Source: Arabidopsis thaliana (lineage: Eukaryota; Streptophyta; Magnoliopsida; Brassicales; Brassicaceae). Taken from it: 64,000 nucleotides of DNA. The notes under the pieces are model-generated. The model was not told where the DNA came from. It did not search any database and saw only the letters and a program-made list of their open reading frames with translations. Shown here one piece after another: positions 52,723 to 64,000 of this stretch (position 1 is its first letter; every line of letters starts with the position of its first letter). A program made the position numbers and the translations under genes. The DNA lies in contig NC_003070.9 of assembly GCF_000001735.4 (NCBI RefSeq), positions 21,871,971 to 21,935,970 of the forward strand, given 5' to 3'.

Positions 52723-55700
52723 ATGTTCGGTTCTTCTAATAATAATCGTAAGTGATCCTTTACCTTATTGTTTATTTACTATGGGTTTTTTTTTTGTTTG
52801 TAGTGGCCTGTTTAACTTGAAATCTTTCCTTTGTTTCTTAATCAAATTTGATATTTGTAGCTTTTGCAATGCTAAACTCACCCGTTTTAATATGTTTTAC
52901 AGCTTTTGGACAGTCATCTATAAGCAGTCCTTTTGGGACCCAAACTCATTCTTTGTTCGGACAGACCAATAATAACGCGAGCAATAATCCTTTTGCTACG
53001 AAACCTTTTGGTACTTCTACTCCTTTTGGCGCACAGACAGGGAGTTCTATGTTTGGGGGCACTTCAACTGGTGTGTTTGGTGCACCTCAAACTTCTTCAC
53101 CTTTTGGTGCTTCACCACAAGCGTTTGGGAGCTCTACTCAGGCTTTTGGAGCATCTTCTACCCCTTCATTTGGCAGTTCAAATTCACCTTTTGGTGGTAA
53201 GTACCTTTTATTTATGTTACTGCATTAACTATACCAGGGCTGGAATATACTATGTGTTTATATCATGTGAGAGATACATTGATAGGCTTCATGGAATAGG
53301 ATCTACTTTCTCTCAGTAGGACTTGGAGGGTAGCAATATCCAAGTTTTTTGGTCTTCAAAAGATTTGTTACTACTTCCAAAATTAGTAGTCTTTTGGGTT
53401 TTCTTTGTGACAGTACTAGCAGCTCCTGATTTGGTCTAGTTTGTTTGTTTTCTTTAGGCTACAATTTCTCATTAGTCTTTTGATGTATCTCCTTTGTGCA
53501 CTTTTTCTAACGAAGACTGATCAATCTTTTCTTACAGGCACCTCTACGTTTGGTCAGAAGTCTTTTGGCCTCTCAACACCTCAGTCAAGTCCTTTTGGAA
53601 GCACCACACAACAATCACAGCCTGCCTTTGGAAACAGCACTTTTGGTTCATCAACACCTTTTGGTGCCTCAACCACGCCTGCCTTTGGTGCCTCTAGCAC
53701 GCCTGCCTTTGGTGTCTCAAACACTTCCGGGTTTGGAGCCACAAACACACCCGGATTTGGTGCCACAAACACAACAGGGTTTGGTGGCAGTAGCACACCT
53801 GGGTTTGGGGCATCAAGCACGCCTGCCTTTGGCTCCACAAACACGCCTGCTTTTGGTGCTTCAAGTACTCCTTTATTCGGCTCCTCGAGCTCACCTGCAT
53901 TTGGTGCGTCACCTGCTCCAGCCTTTGGTAGCTCTGGCAATGCATTTGGCAACAATACCTTCAGTTCTGGAGGTGCTTTTGGTTCATCAAGCACTCCTAC
54001 GTTTGGGGCATCTAACACTTCTGCCTTTGGGGCATCAAGTTCCCCATCTTTTAATTTCGGTTCTTCCCCAGCTTTTGGACAGTCTACCTCAGCATTTGGT
54101 AGCAGTTCCTTTGGTTCTACACAATCTTCCTTAGGTTCTACACCATCTCCCTTCGGAGCCCAAGGTTCTCTAGCTAGTCCTATGCAATTACAAATTATAA
54201 GTGAAAGTTCGCACCCGTTAAATGGTAACTAAGTATGTTCACATGTTTTGTTTTGCAGGTGCACAGGCTTCGACTTCAACATTTGGGGGTCAATCAACTA
54301 TCGGGGGTCAACAAGGGGGGAGTAGGGTTATTCCTTATGCACCTACAACTGACACAGCGTCAGGCACTGAAAGCAAGTCTGAAAGACTACAATCTATATC
54401 TGCCATGCCTGCACACAAAGGGAAAAACATGGAGGAGCTTAGGTGGGAGGACTACCAGCGAGGAGATAAAGGTCATATGCCAAACAAATCCATGATATTC
54501 GTTCGTCTAAAGGTTAGATGTTTGTACTTTATTTACCAAAATATTGACTCTCTTGTTGTTCAATTTTCAGGAGGACAACGTTCTACTGGTCAATCTCCTG
54601 AAGGTGCTGGATTTGGTGTAACAAATTCTCAGCCAAGTATATTCTCTACGTCACCAGCGTTTAGCCAGACACCTGTGAATCCAACAAACCCTTTTTCACA
54701 GACGACTCCAACAAGTAACACAAATTTTTCCCCCTCCTTTAGTCAACCCACTACCCCATCCTTTGGTCAACCCACTACCCCATCCTTTAGGTCAACTGTA
54801 TCAAATACTACATCCGTTTTTGGATCATCCTCTAGTTTAACAACAAACACATCGCAGCCACTTGGTTCATCAATATTTGGTTCTACTCCTGCACATGGGT
54901 CAACTCCAGGATTTAGCATTGGTGGATTTAACAACAGTCAGTCATCTCCGCTGTTTGGTTCAAACCCCTCATTTGCACAAAATACCACTCCTGCATTCAG
55001 CCAGACTAGTCCTTTGTTTGGACAGAATACCACTCCTGCATTAGGACAGTCTAGTTCTGTGTTTGGACAGAATACCAATCCTGCACTTGTACAGAGCAAC
55101 ACTTTCAGTACACCTTCCACTGGCTTTGGGAACACGTTTTCAAGCTCTTCATCCTTAACTACAAGCATCTCCCCCTTTGGTCAAATAACGGTTAGTTTTT
55201 CTGTAACTAATTTAAATGCCAGTTCACTTCAGAGTTGATGTCTCTTTCACTTCCGTTTGAGTTATGTAGGGATTTCTAATATGAGTTTATTTTTGCAGCC
55301 TGCTGTTACGCCCTTTCAATCAGCTCAGCCAACTCAACCATTAGGTGCTTTTGGTTTCAACAACTTTGGTCAAACCCAAATAGGTATGTGAATCAGTCAA
55401 AGGCACCCTGAATATTATCATCTTGAATACTCGAAGCCAAGTCTTGTATGTTTATGTTTCTGAAGCTAATACAACTGACATTGCAGGTGCAATGGGAACT
55501 TTTAGCCAAGGAAACTTTAAGCAACAGTATGGTCTCTCTGACCTCAGTGTTTCCGACTCTTATTTCCGACTAGATACCACTAGTTTAATTGTACTTTGGA
55601 AGTTGCGTCTCTGGAGCTTAATTCTTTTCTTTTTGTTTTGTTTTGTTGACAGGCCTGCATTGGGTAACTCTGCTGTTATGCAACCAACTCCTGTTACAAA

Positions 55701-57263
55701 CCCATTTGGAACACTTCCTGCTTTGCCTCAGATTTCAATTGCTCAAGGTGGAAATTCACCTTCGATTCAGTATGGTATCTCCAGCATGCCTGTAAGTTTT
55801 TCTGCCTTTTTCAACACCCACACACACCACCCTTTTTCTTCATAACTTCTTTCCAAATTTGAAGCAAATAAAATATAGATATTCTCAAAGATACAATGTT
55901 ACAGAAACAAATGACTACTCCATGTTATTACCCTGAATATTTTCCTTTCTTCTCAGGTCGTTGATAAGCCTGCTCCTGTTAGAGTATCACCACTCCTAAC
56001 TTCTCGACACCTTTTACAAAGGCGGGTCAGGCTACCAACAAGAAAGTACCGTCCTAGTGATGATGGTCCAAAGGTATGTTTTTCTATTTTCTGAATTTTG
56101 GCTTTGTCTTGAATATTTCAGTCTTTAGTGATGTTTACTGAAGGTCTTTCTACCTGTTTGTTTCACCAATGTTTGTCCAGGTTCCATTCTTCAGCGATGA
56201 AGAGGAGAATTCCAGTACACCAAAGGCTGATGCGTTTTTCATTCCAAGGGAGAACCCTAGAGCTTTATTTATACGCCCAGTTGAAAGGGTAAAATCAGAA
56301 CATCCAAAGGATAGCCCGACCCCACTGCAGGAGAACGGTAAGCTTCCCTTTTTTTTTTCATTCATTGGCTTATTTATTGCAAGATTTAGAGCTTTGTTTC
56401 AATTGCAAAAAGAAGCTTTTCATTGTCCCAATAGCTCGGAAGATGATCTGCTTGCATATTAATATAGTGGCTGAATTTGATCATATCTGACCCCTTATTA
56501 CATTTGAAATTCAGGTAAGAGGTCGAATGGGGTTACTAATGGAGCCAACCATGAGAGTGAGTATTTTAAATATGCATTTGTAACAAAATTGTGATTAAAG
56601 TTTGTGCATTGGTGAGGCCATTCACTGACTCTACTGTTAATATGTGCAGCTAAGGATAACGGTGCAATTCGTGAAGCTCCCCCGGTAAAAGTCAATCAGA
56701 AACAGAACGGGACACATGAAAATCACGGAGGCGACAAAAACGGTTCACACAGTTCACCAAGTGGAGCAGATATTGAGTCATTAATGCCGAAGTTGCATCA
56801 CTCTGAATATTTCACAGAGCCTCGGATCCAAGAACTGGCTGCAAAAGAAAGGGTTGAACAGGGTTATTGCAAGCGGGTAAAGGACTTTGTTGTTGGGAGA
56901 CACGGTTACGGGAGCATAAAGTTTCTAGGAGAGACGGATGTGTGTAGACTCGACCTGGAAATGGTGGTTCAGTTCAAAAACCGGGAAGTGAATGTGTACA
57001 TGGACGAGAGCAAAAAACCGCCGGTGGGTCAAGGATTGAATAAGCCTGCGGTGGTAACTTTGCTGAACATAAAATGTATGGACAAGAAGACCGGCACGCA
57101 AGTGATGGAAGGCGAGAGATTGGACAAGTACAAGGAAATGCTCAAGAGGAAAGCTGGGGAACAAGGAGCTCAGTTTGTGTCTTATGATCCTGTGAATGGC
57201 GAGTGGACTTTCAAGGTCGAACATTTCAGTTCCTACAAGCTTGGAGATGAATATGATGTGTAG
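52723..57263 (+). CDS. NUP98B: Nucleoporin Nup98 (second plant copy, NUP98B)
   Basis: FG nucleoporin of the nuclear pore. Coding exons: 52723-52747, 52903-53196, 53538-54164, 54259-54471, 54571-55190, 55299-55383, 55487-55526, 55653-55791, 55957-56073, 56181-56337, 56515-56556, 56650-57263; about 990 aa. Residues 1 to about 610 are FG/GLFG-like repeats ([19 protein letters not shown]). A GLEBS motif ([20 protein letters not shown], about 361-380) binds Rae1. The C-terminal autoproteolytic domain ends [13 protein letters not shown], with the HFS triad where cleavage falls between Phe979 and Ser980. Unlike animals, where Nup96 follows, only about 11 residues remain after the cut, as in other plant Nup98 proteins. 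Exon 7 is the least certain (non-consensus ACA/GTATGG donor). Identity as copy B is from the gene order. Confidence 0.92.
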
Positions 57264-58064
57264 AAAAGGACCAAAGTCGTTGTCATATGTAGACTAGTGT
57301 CTCGATTATTTTTTATTTTTTTTACCTTGTGGGGTTTTGTCTATTGGTCTTTTGCAATATAATGTCAAAATGATACGTCTTTTACCTCATTGGCTCAACC
57401 TGGAAAAATTCAATATTCATTTTGTTGTTTTCGCCAATTAATATAATAATATCTCACTAAGAAGCAGAAAAAAAAAATAGAGTCGTGGAGGACACAAAAC
57501 TGGTCTCACCAGTTGTTTCGTGGTTTCTTCTAAAGATATTATTAGTTCCTAATTTATAAAAAATTTTGATGACTTTAATCACATCCTAAAAAGTAAATAA
57601 AAGAAAGATTATAAACTATTTAGAGAATTTTTTATAATTTTATTGATTAGCTTTTATAATTTTGTAAAATTTCTCAAATAATTTTTCTATTTTAATAATA
57701 TTTTTCATGACTTTCTATGACTTTATTTTGTGAAAAAAATGTAGAAAGTTATGAACCAATAACATAATAATTCAAATCATTAACAATCAGAAATTATTAT
57801 ATTTTAATTGAATAACACAAAACTTTTACTGATTTTATAAGAGTATGAATCTAATAACTCCAAATTTATGAAGATTTTAGATTACTTTTTACAAATCTTA
57901 TTTGAATAACATAAACTTTAACATATTTTTAAAAAGTCTTGATTGAATATCAACAGATTCTACATAACACTTTAAATCACTAACTTTTTTTTTGAAATCA
58001 TATATAAACCAATAACACCCCCTAATTGTATACCTAAACTAAAAATAATTTAGACAAAACAAAG
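57264..58064. other. Spacer between NUP98B and GSTU15
   Basis: The first 170 bases are the NUP98B 3' UTR. The rest is AT-rich to the GSTU15 leader. No repeat or ORF that I can support. Confidence 0.45.
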
Positions 58065-59258
58065 ATGGGAGAGAGAGAGGAAGTGAAACTGTTGGGAACA
58101 TGGTACAGTCCGGTCGTGATAAGAGCAAAGATCGCTCTTCGTCTCAAATCGGTTGATTATGATTACGTTGAAGAGGATTTGTTCGGATCTAAGAGTGAGC
58201 TTCTTCTCAAATCGAACCCTATTTTCAAGAAAGTCCCGGTTCTCATCCACAACACTAAACCGGTTTGTGTATCTCTTAACATCGTTGAATACATCGACGA
58301 GACGTGGAACTCATCTGGATCGTCCATTCTTCCTTCTCATCCTTATGATCGTGCCCTTGCTCGCTTCTGGTCTGTCTTTGTTGATGACAAGGTCAGTTTT
58401 TTTTGTGTCTTTTTTTTCTGATGTCCAACAAATTTAATTTATGAGTGATCAGTAATACTTTATGCAATAAAATTTTGATATTTTTAGCGAGATACTAATA
58501 ATTATATCTTATTTTTTGAATGACAAAAACTTATTGTTTATGCATATCTAAATTGTTGAAAATTTGAAATTAAATGGACCATGCAAATATGCAATATGAA
58601 GTGTGGAAAATTCGGCTTAAAATAATTGAAATCTAGTCCTTTTTCCCATTGTTTCAACAAAAACAGAACTATTTATTTATCACTCTAAATAATTTGATGG
58701 ATGATTGAAATTGGTCCCAAATATCTTCAATGAGTTTTAAACTTGATCATTATAAAATCAATTAGGATGTTCCTACCATGAAATAATCAATATTTTATCA
58801 AGAAGAAACCATTAAGCTTAATTTTGATTTAGAACAAATTTGTATCACACTATTTTCGCTAATTTTCCATTTCAAGAATGCAGTGGTTACCGACTTTGAT
58901 GGCAGCTGTGGTCGCTAAATCGGAAGAAGCAAAAGCAAAAGGCATGGAAGAAGTGGAAGAAGGGTTGTTGCAACTAGAAGCTGCGTTTATTGCTCTAAGC
59001 AAAGGGAAATCTTTTTTTGGCGGTGAAACAATCGGGTTCATAGACATTTGCCTTGGAAGCTTTTTAGTTCTCTTAAAAGCTAGAGAGAAGCTTAAAAACG
59101 AAAAGATTTTAGACGAATTAAAAACTCCTTCTCTTTATAGATGGGCCAACCAGTTTTTGTCAAATGAAATGGTGAAGAATGTGGTGCCGGATATTGATAA
59201 AGTCGCCAAGTTTATAGAAGAGTTTGAGGATAGAGCTCAATATATCCGGTGCTTCTAG
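58065..59258 (+). CDS. GSTU15: Glutathione S-transferase, tau class 15
   Basis: Cytosolic enzyme that joins glutathione to electrophilic compounds. Two coding exons, 58065-58391 and 58884-59258, give 233 aa, the normal tau length. The thioredoxin-like N-terminal domain begins [20 protein letters not shown], with the catalytic Ser15. It includes [17 protein letters not shown] (cis-proline) and a SLNIVEYID segment; the usual ESxxI glutathione-binding motif is SLNI, a conservative-looking change. The helical C-terminal domain starts [14 protein letters not shown] and ends [11 protein letters not shown]. The single intron is at the tau-class position. Exon 2 is taken from the acceptor GCAG/TGGTTACC, since an AAG acceptor six bases upstream would add two residues. 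Confidence 0.95.
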
Positions 59259-59497
59259 ATCTTGAGATCATCACAGAAATCGTTAGAAAAGAGTGGAGGT
59301 TTAGTCTTGGCTTCAAAGTCAAACTTGTTATCTCCAAAAACAGAGTTTCATATGGTTTATTCATATGTTAGTTAATCTAAAAGAAGAACATGGTTCTATT
59401 TCTCATTTGCTAAAAATCTTTTATAACTAATTAAAAATATTATGCTGGGACATATTCAACAATAGAACAAGTGTCTGTCACTATTCAGCAAAATAGT

Positions 59498-59735
59498 TGT
59501 TAGGAGATCTCGGGATTACGAGATCGTTGTGAAATATATTTCCTTATTGTTATTAGGAAACATAATATTTGTGTATATCTTCCTATTATTAAATAAGATA
59601 TTTAGAATTATCCTAAATGTAAAAAACTTGCTAAACAAATTATATATTTGTATAAATAAACCTCCTATTAGGCTAATCAATAAAATTGAGAGAAACTATT
59701 ACATTTCCTCCGTGCTTATTTCCTTCTTAAAGTGC
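59498..59735 (+). mobile_element. Probable solo LTR of a copia-type retrotransposon
   Basis: The segment begins TGTTAGGAGATCTCGGG, contains a TATAAATAAA promoter-like motif near 59652 and an AATAAAATTGAGAG stretch, and ends near GTGCA. TG...CA ends, a length of about 240 bp and this layout fit a Ty1/copia LTR. No primer-binding site or internal coding region follows, so it would be a solo LTR. I could not find a clean target duplication, so the ends are uncertain. Confidence 0.45.
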
Positions 59736-59829
59736 AAAAATAAACTTTGATGGAGTGAGAATATATGACATGCTTCTTCTTCTTTCTTCACTTATGTATT
59801 ATCCTTACATATTAAGGGTCAAAGGTGAA

Positions 59830-60105
59830 AACAAAGAAAACATGACCGATGAAGGCGCTACTTCACAAAGACACAAGACTTTCGATGTGATTTGGGTAAA
59901 CATTCATGGTGTACATATACTTGTCAGAAAGTCTAACTTCATCACCCACAGTTTCGACTTCTCTAATACTGTTTCTCCTGAAATCAAAATATAGAATATA
60001 AACCGATTTAGAAAACCAAAAAGGTGAAAAATAAGCTCACCAGCATTACTAACATCTTTGAAGTGTAGCTTTTTGTTCTGTATTGGGTCCATTTCAGAAA
60101 GTGGT
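59830..60105 (-). pseudogene. Out-of-frame F-box-associated C-terminal remnant
   Basis: The minus-strand frame at 59904-60092 ([20 protein letters not shown]) and the sequence down to about 59830 align with 63310-63600 almost throughout, including GAAGGCGCTACTTCACAAA on the plus strand. It is the C-terminal part of the 60433 gene, left out of frame by a deletion and small indels. Confidence 0.65.
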
Positions 60106-60433
60106 AACGAGAGAGGTTACCAAAATTAGGGTTTGTCAATTGATAACTTCCCACACAAGTAAATTGACCATCGGAACTATTCTTGTCTACGGGATACGAG
60201 AAAACGAACAGAATGTCACCTTTTCGGACGGTTAGCAGTACAGAAGGCCGCGATGCCAAGGACCCAGTCGCAAAGGAGTTGATGAAATTTTGACTGGTGG
60301 TGTTGGCCGACCAGAGCTTAGAGACGGAGCGAAATCTCCCAACCGATTTCGCAGGAAGTCTTGAGAGTATCTCAATGGTTAAATCCAAAGGAACATGGTC
60401 TGATTGAGATGTATCATTATCACGTGAGGACAT
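60008..60433 (-). CDS. Short F-box protein, middle deleted
   Basis: An ATG at 60433 opens 141 codons. The F-box is near residues 13-58 ([20 protein letters not shown], then [11 protein letters not shown]), followed by the start of an F-box-associated domain ([11 protein letters not shown]). From about residue 112 the frame differs from the ancestral one. The sequence that would read [20 protein letters not shown] is translated out of frame as [10 protein letters not shown] and so on. A middle segment of the ancestral domain is missing compared with the paralogue at 63300-64000. The ancestral C-terminal remnant continues out of frame to about 59830. F-box proteins are substrate receptors of SCF ubiquitin ligases. 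This one keeps an F-box but little of the substrate domain. It could be expressed as a short protein or be a pseudogene. Confidence 0.65.
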   Translation of the reverse strand: MSSRDNDTSQSDHVPLDLTIEILSRLPAKSVGRFRSVSKLWSANTTSQNFINSFATGSLASRPSVLLTVRKGDILFVFSYPVDKNSSDGQFTCVGSYQLTNPNFGNLSRYHFLKWTQYRTKSYTSKMLVMLVSLFFTFLVF

Positions 60434-61041
60434 TGTCGAAGAAGATTATGTTCTTCTCTCGATCTTTCCCGTCTTCTCTTCCATGGTCTATCGCTCCAGT
60501 TTTTCACTTTCTCTGAACCCTAATTGAGAATACTCATTTGATTATTAATATAATATTATAATCTTAATGTTATTTTTACAAAATTAGGGAACTTTGTCGT
60601 AAAGTTTAATTTGGTAAAATTCCAAAAATAAATTCAAATTATTTTTTATTTGAATGTTTAATACCCAAAAAATATTAGAAACCTAAAGCGTCTCTCATTA
60701 ATATTTTGGAAACTTATCAATTTACATTAGAAGTTTATAACTATATTCAGTTGTAAACTTATACAAGTTAATATTAATAAACCTAAAATTCAATTTTTTT
60801 TTTTAATAATTATATGTATTTATATCTTATACAAGTTAATATTAATATACTCCATGATAATAACAAAAAATATATTTGATAAATTAAGTTATGTTTATAA
60901 AAAAATAGTCAAAAGCTAGCACAAGGAAACAAAACGATTGTGCCCTAAGCCCTAAGTTAACAATTTGTCTTCATATATCTCGAGAGAAAAGAGTGGGCAA
61001 GCGTAGATAGTTAAAAACTTAGTTTGAAATTTGTAAGAATA
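60434..61041. other. Divergent spacer between two F-box loci
   Basis: Head-to-head spacer, strongly AT-rich from 60535 to 60900. No ORF or repeat that I can support. Confidence 0.45.
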
Positions 61042-62246
61042 ATGACGACAATGTCAGATCTTTCTGTGGATTTGGTAGGGGAGATACTCTCTAGGGTTCC
61101 GCTAACATCTCTGAGCGCAGTGCGATGTACTTGCAAATCGTGGAACACTTTATCTAAGCATCAGATTTTTGGTAAAGCAGAATTAGCAGCGACTAAGCAG
61201 TTTTTGGGGTTCACTGTGATGGATTATAAGGTTTGTTCCTTGAGATTCGATCTCCAAGGAATCCGCAACGACGGTGATGACTTTGTTGATCACGGTAAAT
61301 CCGGTTTAAAAATAAGGAATAAAGCGGTTAAGAAAAATCACGGTAACGGACTTCACCGGAAAACTGGCCGATGCCACATTGTCGAAAGAAGTGAACTTAA
61401 CCAAGTTGAAGTATATGACGTCTTTCACTCCGACGGCTTATTGCTATGCGTTACCAAGGACCACTGGAGGCTCGTGGTATGGAACCCGTATTTGGGGCAA
61501 ATCAGATGGATTCGAGCCAGAAAACAATTCGGCTAATCTAACATGTTTAGTCTGGGATACAACAACAGTAATCGTAACCACAAAATCATGAAGTTTCTTA
61601 TGTTTATGACAAAACAGCATGTCCACAATACTCAGAAATCTATGATTTTAACTCCAGTTCATGGAGGCTGGTTGAGATCAATCCCGTCTGGTTTTTACAT
61701 AGCGACCGCGTGTCTTTGAAGGGAAATACTTACTTTTTTGCTCAAGATTTACTAAAGGATGCAAAGATTGAGAATTATTTACTCTGTTTTGATTTTACAG
61801 CAGAAAGATTTGGACCGCATCTTCCTCTGCCGGTTCACTCTTATGATGACGTGACTCTATCTTGTGTCAGACAAGAGCAGCTTGCTTTGTTATATGGGAA
61901 CAACGAGACAGATGATTCATTAGAGATTTGGATTACAAATCAGATTGATCCCAATGCAGTGTCGTGGAGCATATTTTTGAAAGTGGATATCAAACCGCTT
62001 ATTGGTTTTCCAAAAGACTTCGATCCTGGGAGCTTCTTCATTGACGAAGAGAAGAAAGTCGTTGTGGTTTACGATTTGGACGGACATTTATATAGTACCA
62101 AGAAGAACTGTGCCTACCAAAGGCTTTACATCATTGGAGAAGATGGATACTTCACATCTGTAAAAATCAAATGCTCTGACTCACCTGAATTCTCTGCTTA
62201 TGCTCCAAGTTTAGTGACATACAAACCAACCAACTACGCAAAATGA
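61042..62246 (+). pseudogene. EDA1: F-box gene (EDA1-like) with stop and frameshift
   Basis: The ATG at 61042 (MTTMSDLSVDLVGEIL) opens an F-box (about residues 4-45: SRVPLTSLSAVRCTCKSWN), followed by the F-box-associated type 1 domain (GLLLCVTKDHWRLVVWNPYL). A TAA at 61534-61536 stops it after RARKQFG (164 aa). Past the stop the same frame still reads SNMFSLGYNNN, as relatives do. A one-base loss near 61600 then shifts to the frame of ACPQYSEIYDFNSSSWRLVE and on through VSLKGNTYFFAQD to the end at 62246. No GT-AG pair removes both lesions without losing conserved sequence. From gene order this should be the locus named EDA1, recorded as an F-box gene. If that is right, the break needs checking. 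The first ORF alone could make a truncated F-box protein. Confidence 0.65.
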
Positions 62247-63309
62247 AAAGAAAAAGGAAGAATAAAAGAAGAAAGATGCAGATTACTTCTTAGTTCCATT
62301 TGCAATACTTTTTTTGTTACGTATTTTTTTGCATCGTCTCCTGTTTTCATTCATTGTCTTTCATTTCCTTTTGAACATTTATTAATTTGTTTTTTGCTAT
62401 TTATCATCTAACTAAGTATTTAGATTTATCATGATATTTTAGGCTTTTTTTCAATTGTTAGTATCAAATTTTTCAATATAAAACAAATTATATCTACCAC
62501 AATGCAGATTCGTCTTGATGTTCTTTGTGATTGTCTTGGCATTCTCTATATGTTTTTGTGGAAGCATCGGAGTTTTAGATTAGATATGATTAACGTAGGA
62601 GTTCATGTAGAAGTAGAGAGATGTGTTGTAATTTATAAAAGAGGCTTCATGATAAGATAGCTTTTGTTGTTTGTCTTCACTTCCATGGTTCATTGTCTTC
62701 CTTTTCCATTGATGTGCTGGTGAATCACAAAGATACTCATGCATTTTTCAATCCTAATTTTGGCATATGTAAGTTTTTTTCAATTTTGTTTGCTTTTTAA
62801 TCCAGGCATTGGATGAAAACAGAGAGAATTCAGGGCTAAAGAAAGCCTTTGATTTTTTTTTTTTTGTGTGTGTGTCAAAACAGATAATAACCTTTTGTTT
62901 TTGGGTCGTTTAATTGCTATATGATGCATCAAATCTTGTAAACAAGAGTGATTCCAAGAAGGTGGAAGTATTTCCGCATGATTACGGTTGTTGCTTCACA
63001 AAATAGGAGACGGCTTGTTTCCTCTGCCGAACCATTGACATGTAAAGGTAAATGTTCATGTTTTGAGTGATTGATTGATTCAAGCCTTAATTAGCATGTT
63101 TATATTCTCTTTTCCATATCATCAACTAACATTCATACCAGTTGTTTCTAAGAGATTTAGTCGCTGGCATGAACTAATATATATGCAATAGTATAGAGGC
63201 ACACAAATAAAAGATTTGATCGGATAAAGATCATAAGAAAAATCAGAGACATAAAGAACATGCATCATATAAAATAAATGTAATTGAAAGGGATAACAAA
63301 GAAAACATT
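62247..63309. other. Spacer between two F-box loci
   Basis: The first 130 bases are a likely 3' UTR. The rest is T-rich, with a T-run and short GT repeat at 62849-62875. No credible ORF. Confidence 0.45.
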
Positions 63310-64000
63310 TGATAAGCATTGACCTATGAAGGCGCTACTTCACAAAAACACGAGACTCTTGATGTGATTTGGGTAAACCTTCATGTTGTACATATAGTCT
63401 TTAACAAATCCATAGCGGCTTCTAAATTCATCACCCACAATTCCTTCAACCGAGACTTCTCTAATACTGTTTCTCCTCGGATCAAAATATAGTAGATAAA
63501 ACGATTCAAACAATATCGATGGTGCAAAAACAATCTCACCAGCATCACTAACACCATAAAAGCTTGGCTTTTCTTTCCGTATTAGGTCCATTTCAGAAAG
63601 AGTCAAAAACGCGATTATGCGTCCATTCGTGTCTATCTCCATTCGTCAAAATCCATATATCAATAGACGGGAATTTAAAAGTCTTAACTAGGGCTAACCT
63701 TCCCACATAAGGTACCATATAACAACTTTTCCTATAATAACCCTCTGGAAGTTTGATCTGGTTGAACTTTTCAGATCTAACGTCTAAGCTCATTAGTTTG
63801 CGTTCCACTTCAATACCATCACCAACATAAACAGTTGCTCCATAGTACATGACTCCATTAATTAGTATATGCATCCCCCACAACGTATAGTAGATCGATG
63901 CCTAGGGACACCGTTGGTTATTATTCTCCATGATCTTAGTCCTTAAGCTCCCAGTGTACGAATGCAAATCTTCGAGTCTCTCTAGTAACATGTAGTAGTA
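63310..64000 (-). pseudogene. Broken F-box-associated gene, N-terminus beyond the window
   Basis: The minus strand encodes the C-terminal two-thirds of an F-box-associated domain. The frame entering from the window edge reads SLRTKIMENNNQRCP, then a TAG at 63904-63902, then ASIYYTLWGMHILINGVMYY and on to WILTNGDRHEWTHNRVF (to 63593). There it shifts to the frame of LSEMDLIRKEKPSFYGVSDA and ends near 63340. The ING/VMYYGA and SDAGEIVFAP motifs are typical of the family. The stop and the frameshift suggest a pseudogene, though the part in view is partial. It is the closest relative of the 60433 locus, in the same orientation. Confidence 0.6.

Noticed and set aside
53581-54018. 145-codon antisense ORF in NUP98B
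   Set aside because: Its Ala/Pro/Asn repeats mirror the FG minisatellite; it is a by-product of the repeat.
53550-54134. 194-codon alternative plus-frame ORF in NUP98B
   Set aside because: It is a frame shadow of the same repeat; the FG frame is the one that joins to flanking exons.
59529-59750. 73-codon ORF after GSTU15
   Set aside because: It lies inside the LTR-like segment and is A/T-driven.

Overview
The window is plant nuclear DNA: genes with many short GT-AG introns, AT-rich spacers and plant-only families. Several encoded proteins match what I know of Arabidopsis thaliana (MPK2, DRP2B, BPE, GSTU15, SP1-like 2), and their order fits the At1g595xx-At1g596xx part of chromosome 1. That identification is from memory of the proteins, not from a search.

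Left part (1-21 kb). After about 2 kb of decayed spacer comes a kinesin-7 gene (2113-7412, +, 18 coding exons). A UBX-domain gene with a broken reading frame converges on it (7679-8818, -). Then follow a RING E3 ligase of the SP1/SPL2 type (9771-11662, +), a tRNA-Ser(AGA) on the minus strand (11873-11954), the MAP kinase MPK2 (12551-13773, +), the small membrane protein ZCF37 (15890-16525, +) and the RNA-binding-like ZCW7 gene (17957-19940, -).

Middle part (21-39 kb). The dynamin-related gene DRP2B spans 21443-28810 (+, 22 coding exons, 920 aa). Next is the CC-NB-LRR gene CW9 (30657-33557, +), whose frame is broken in two places that could each lie inside a short intron. Downstream are two relics: a piece of another CC-NB-LRR gene (33805-34270) and a piece of a SHAGGY/GSK3-like kinase gene (34433-34850). 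A broken F-box-associated gene (35207-36205, -) follows, then the bHLH gene BIGPETAL (37494-39060, -), which can make two C-termini by intron retention.

Right part (39-64 kb). About 9 kb (39.1-48.1 kb) holds no convincing gene but contains a MITE-like element, a perfect 17-bp hairpin, a 17-G run and a short Helitron-like element. Then come CW14 (48129-50700, +, DUF1336), a second Nup98 gene (52723-57263, +), GSTU15 (58065-59258, +), a probable solo LTR, and three F-box loci (one short ORF, two broken) that run to the window edge.

The genes are single eukaryotic units and form no operon or shared pathway. The theme of the accessory parts is gene decay: NLR, F-box, kinase and UBX copies carry frameshifts, stops and deletions beside intact housekeeping genes. 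I found no convincing new biological system. The best leads are an internal duplication inside the BIGPETAL-p-specific C-terminus, frameshifts that coincide with possible introns in CW9 and the UBX gene, the GSK3-like relic, and a tandem duplication just upstream of the Nup98 gene.
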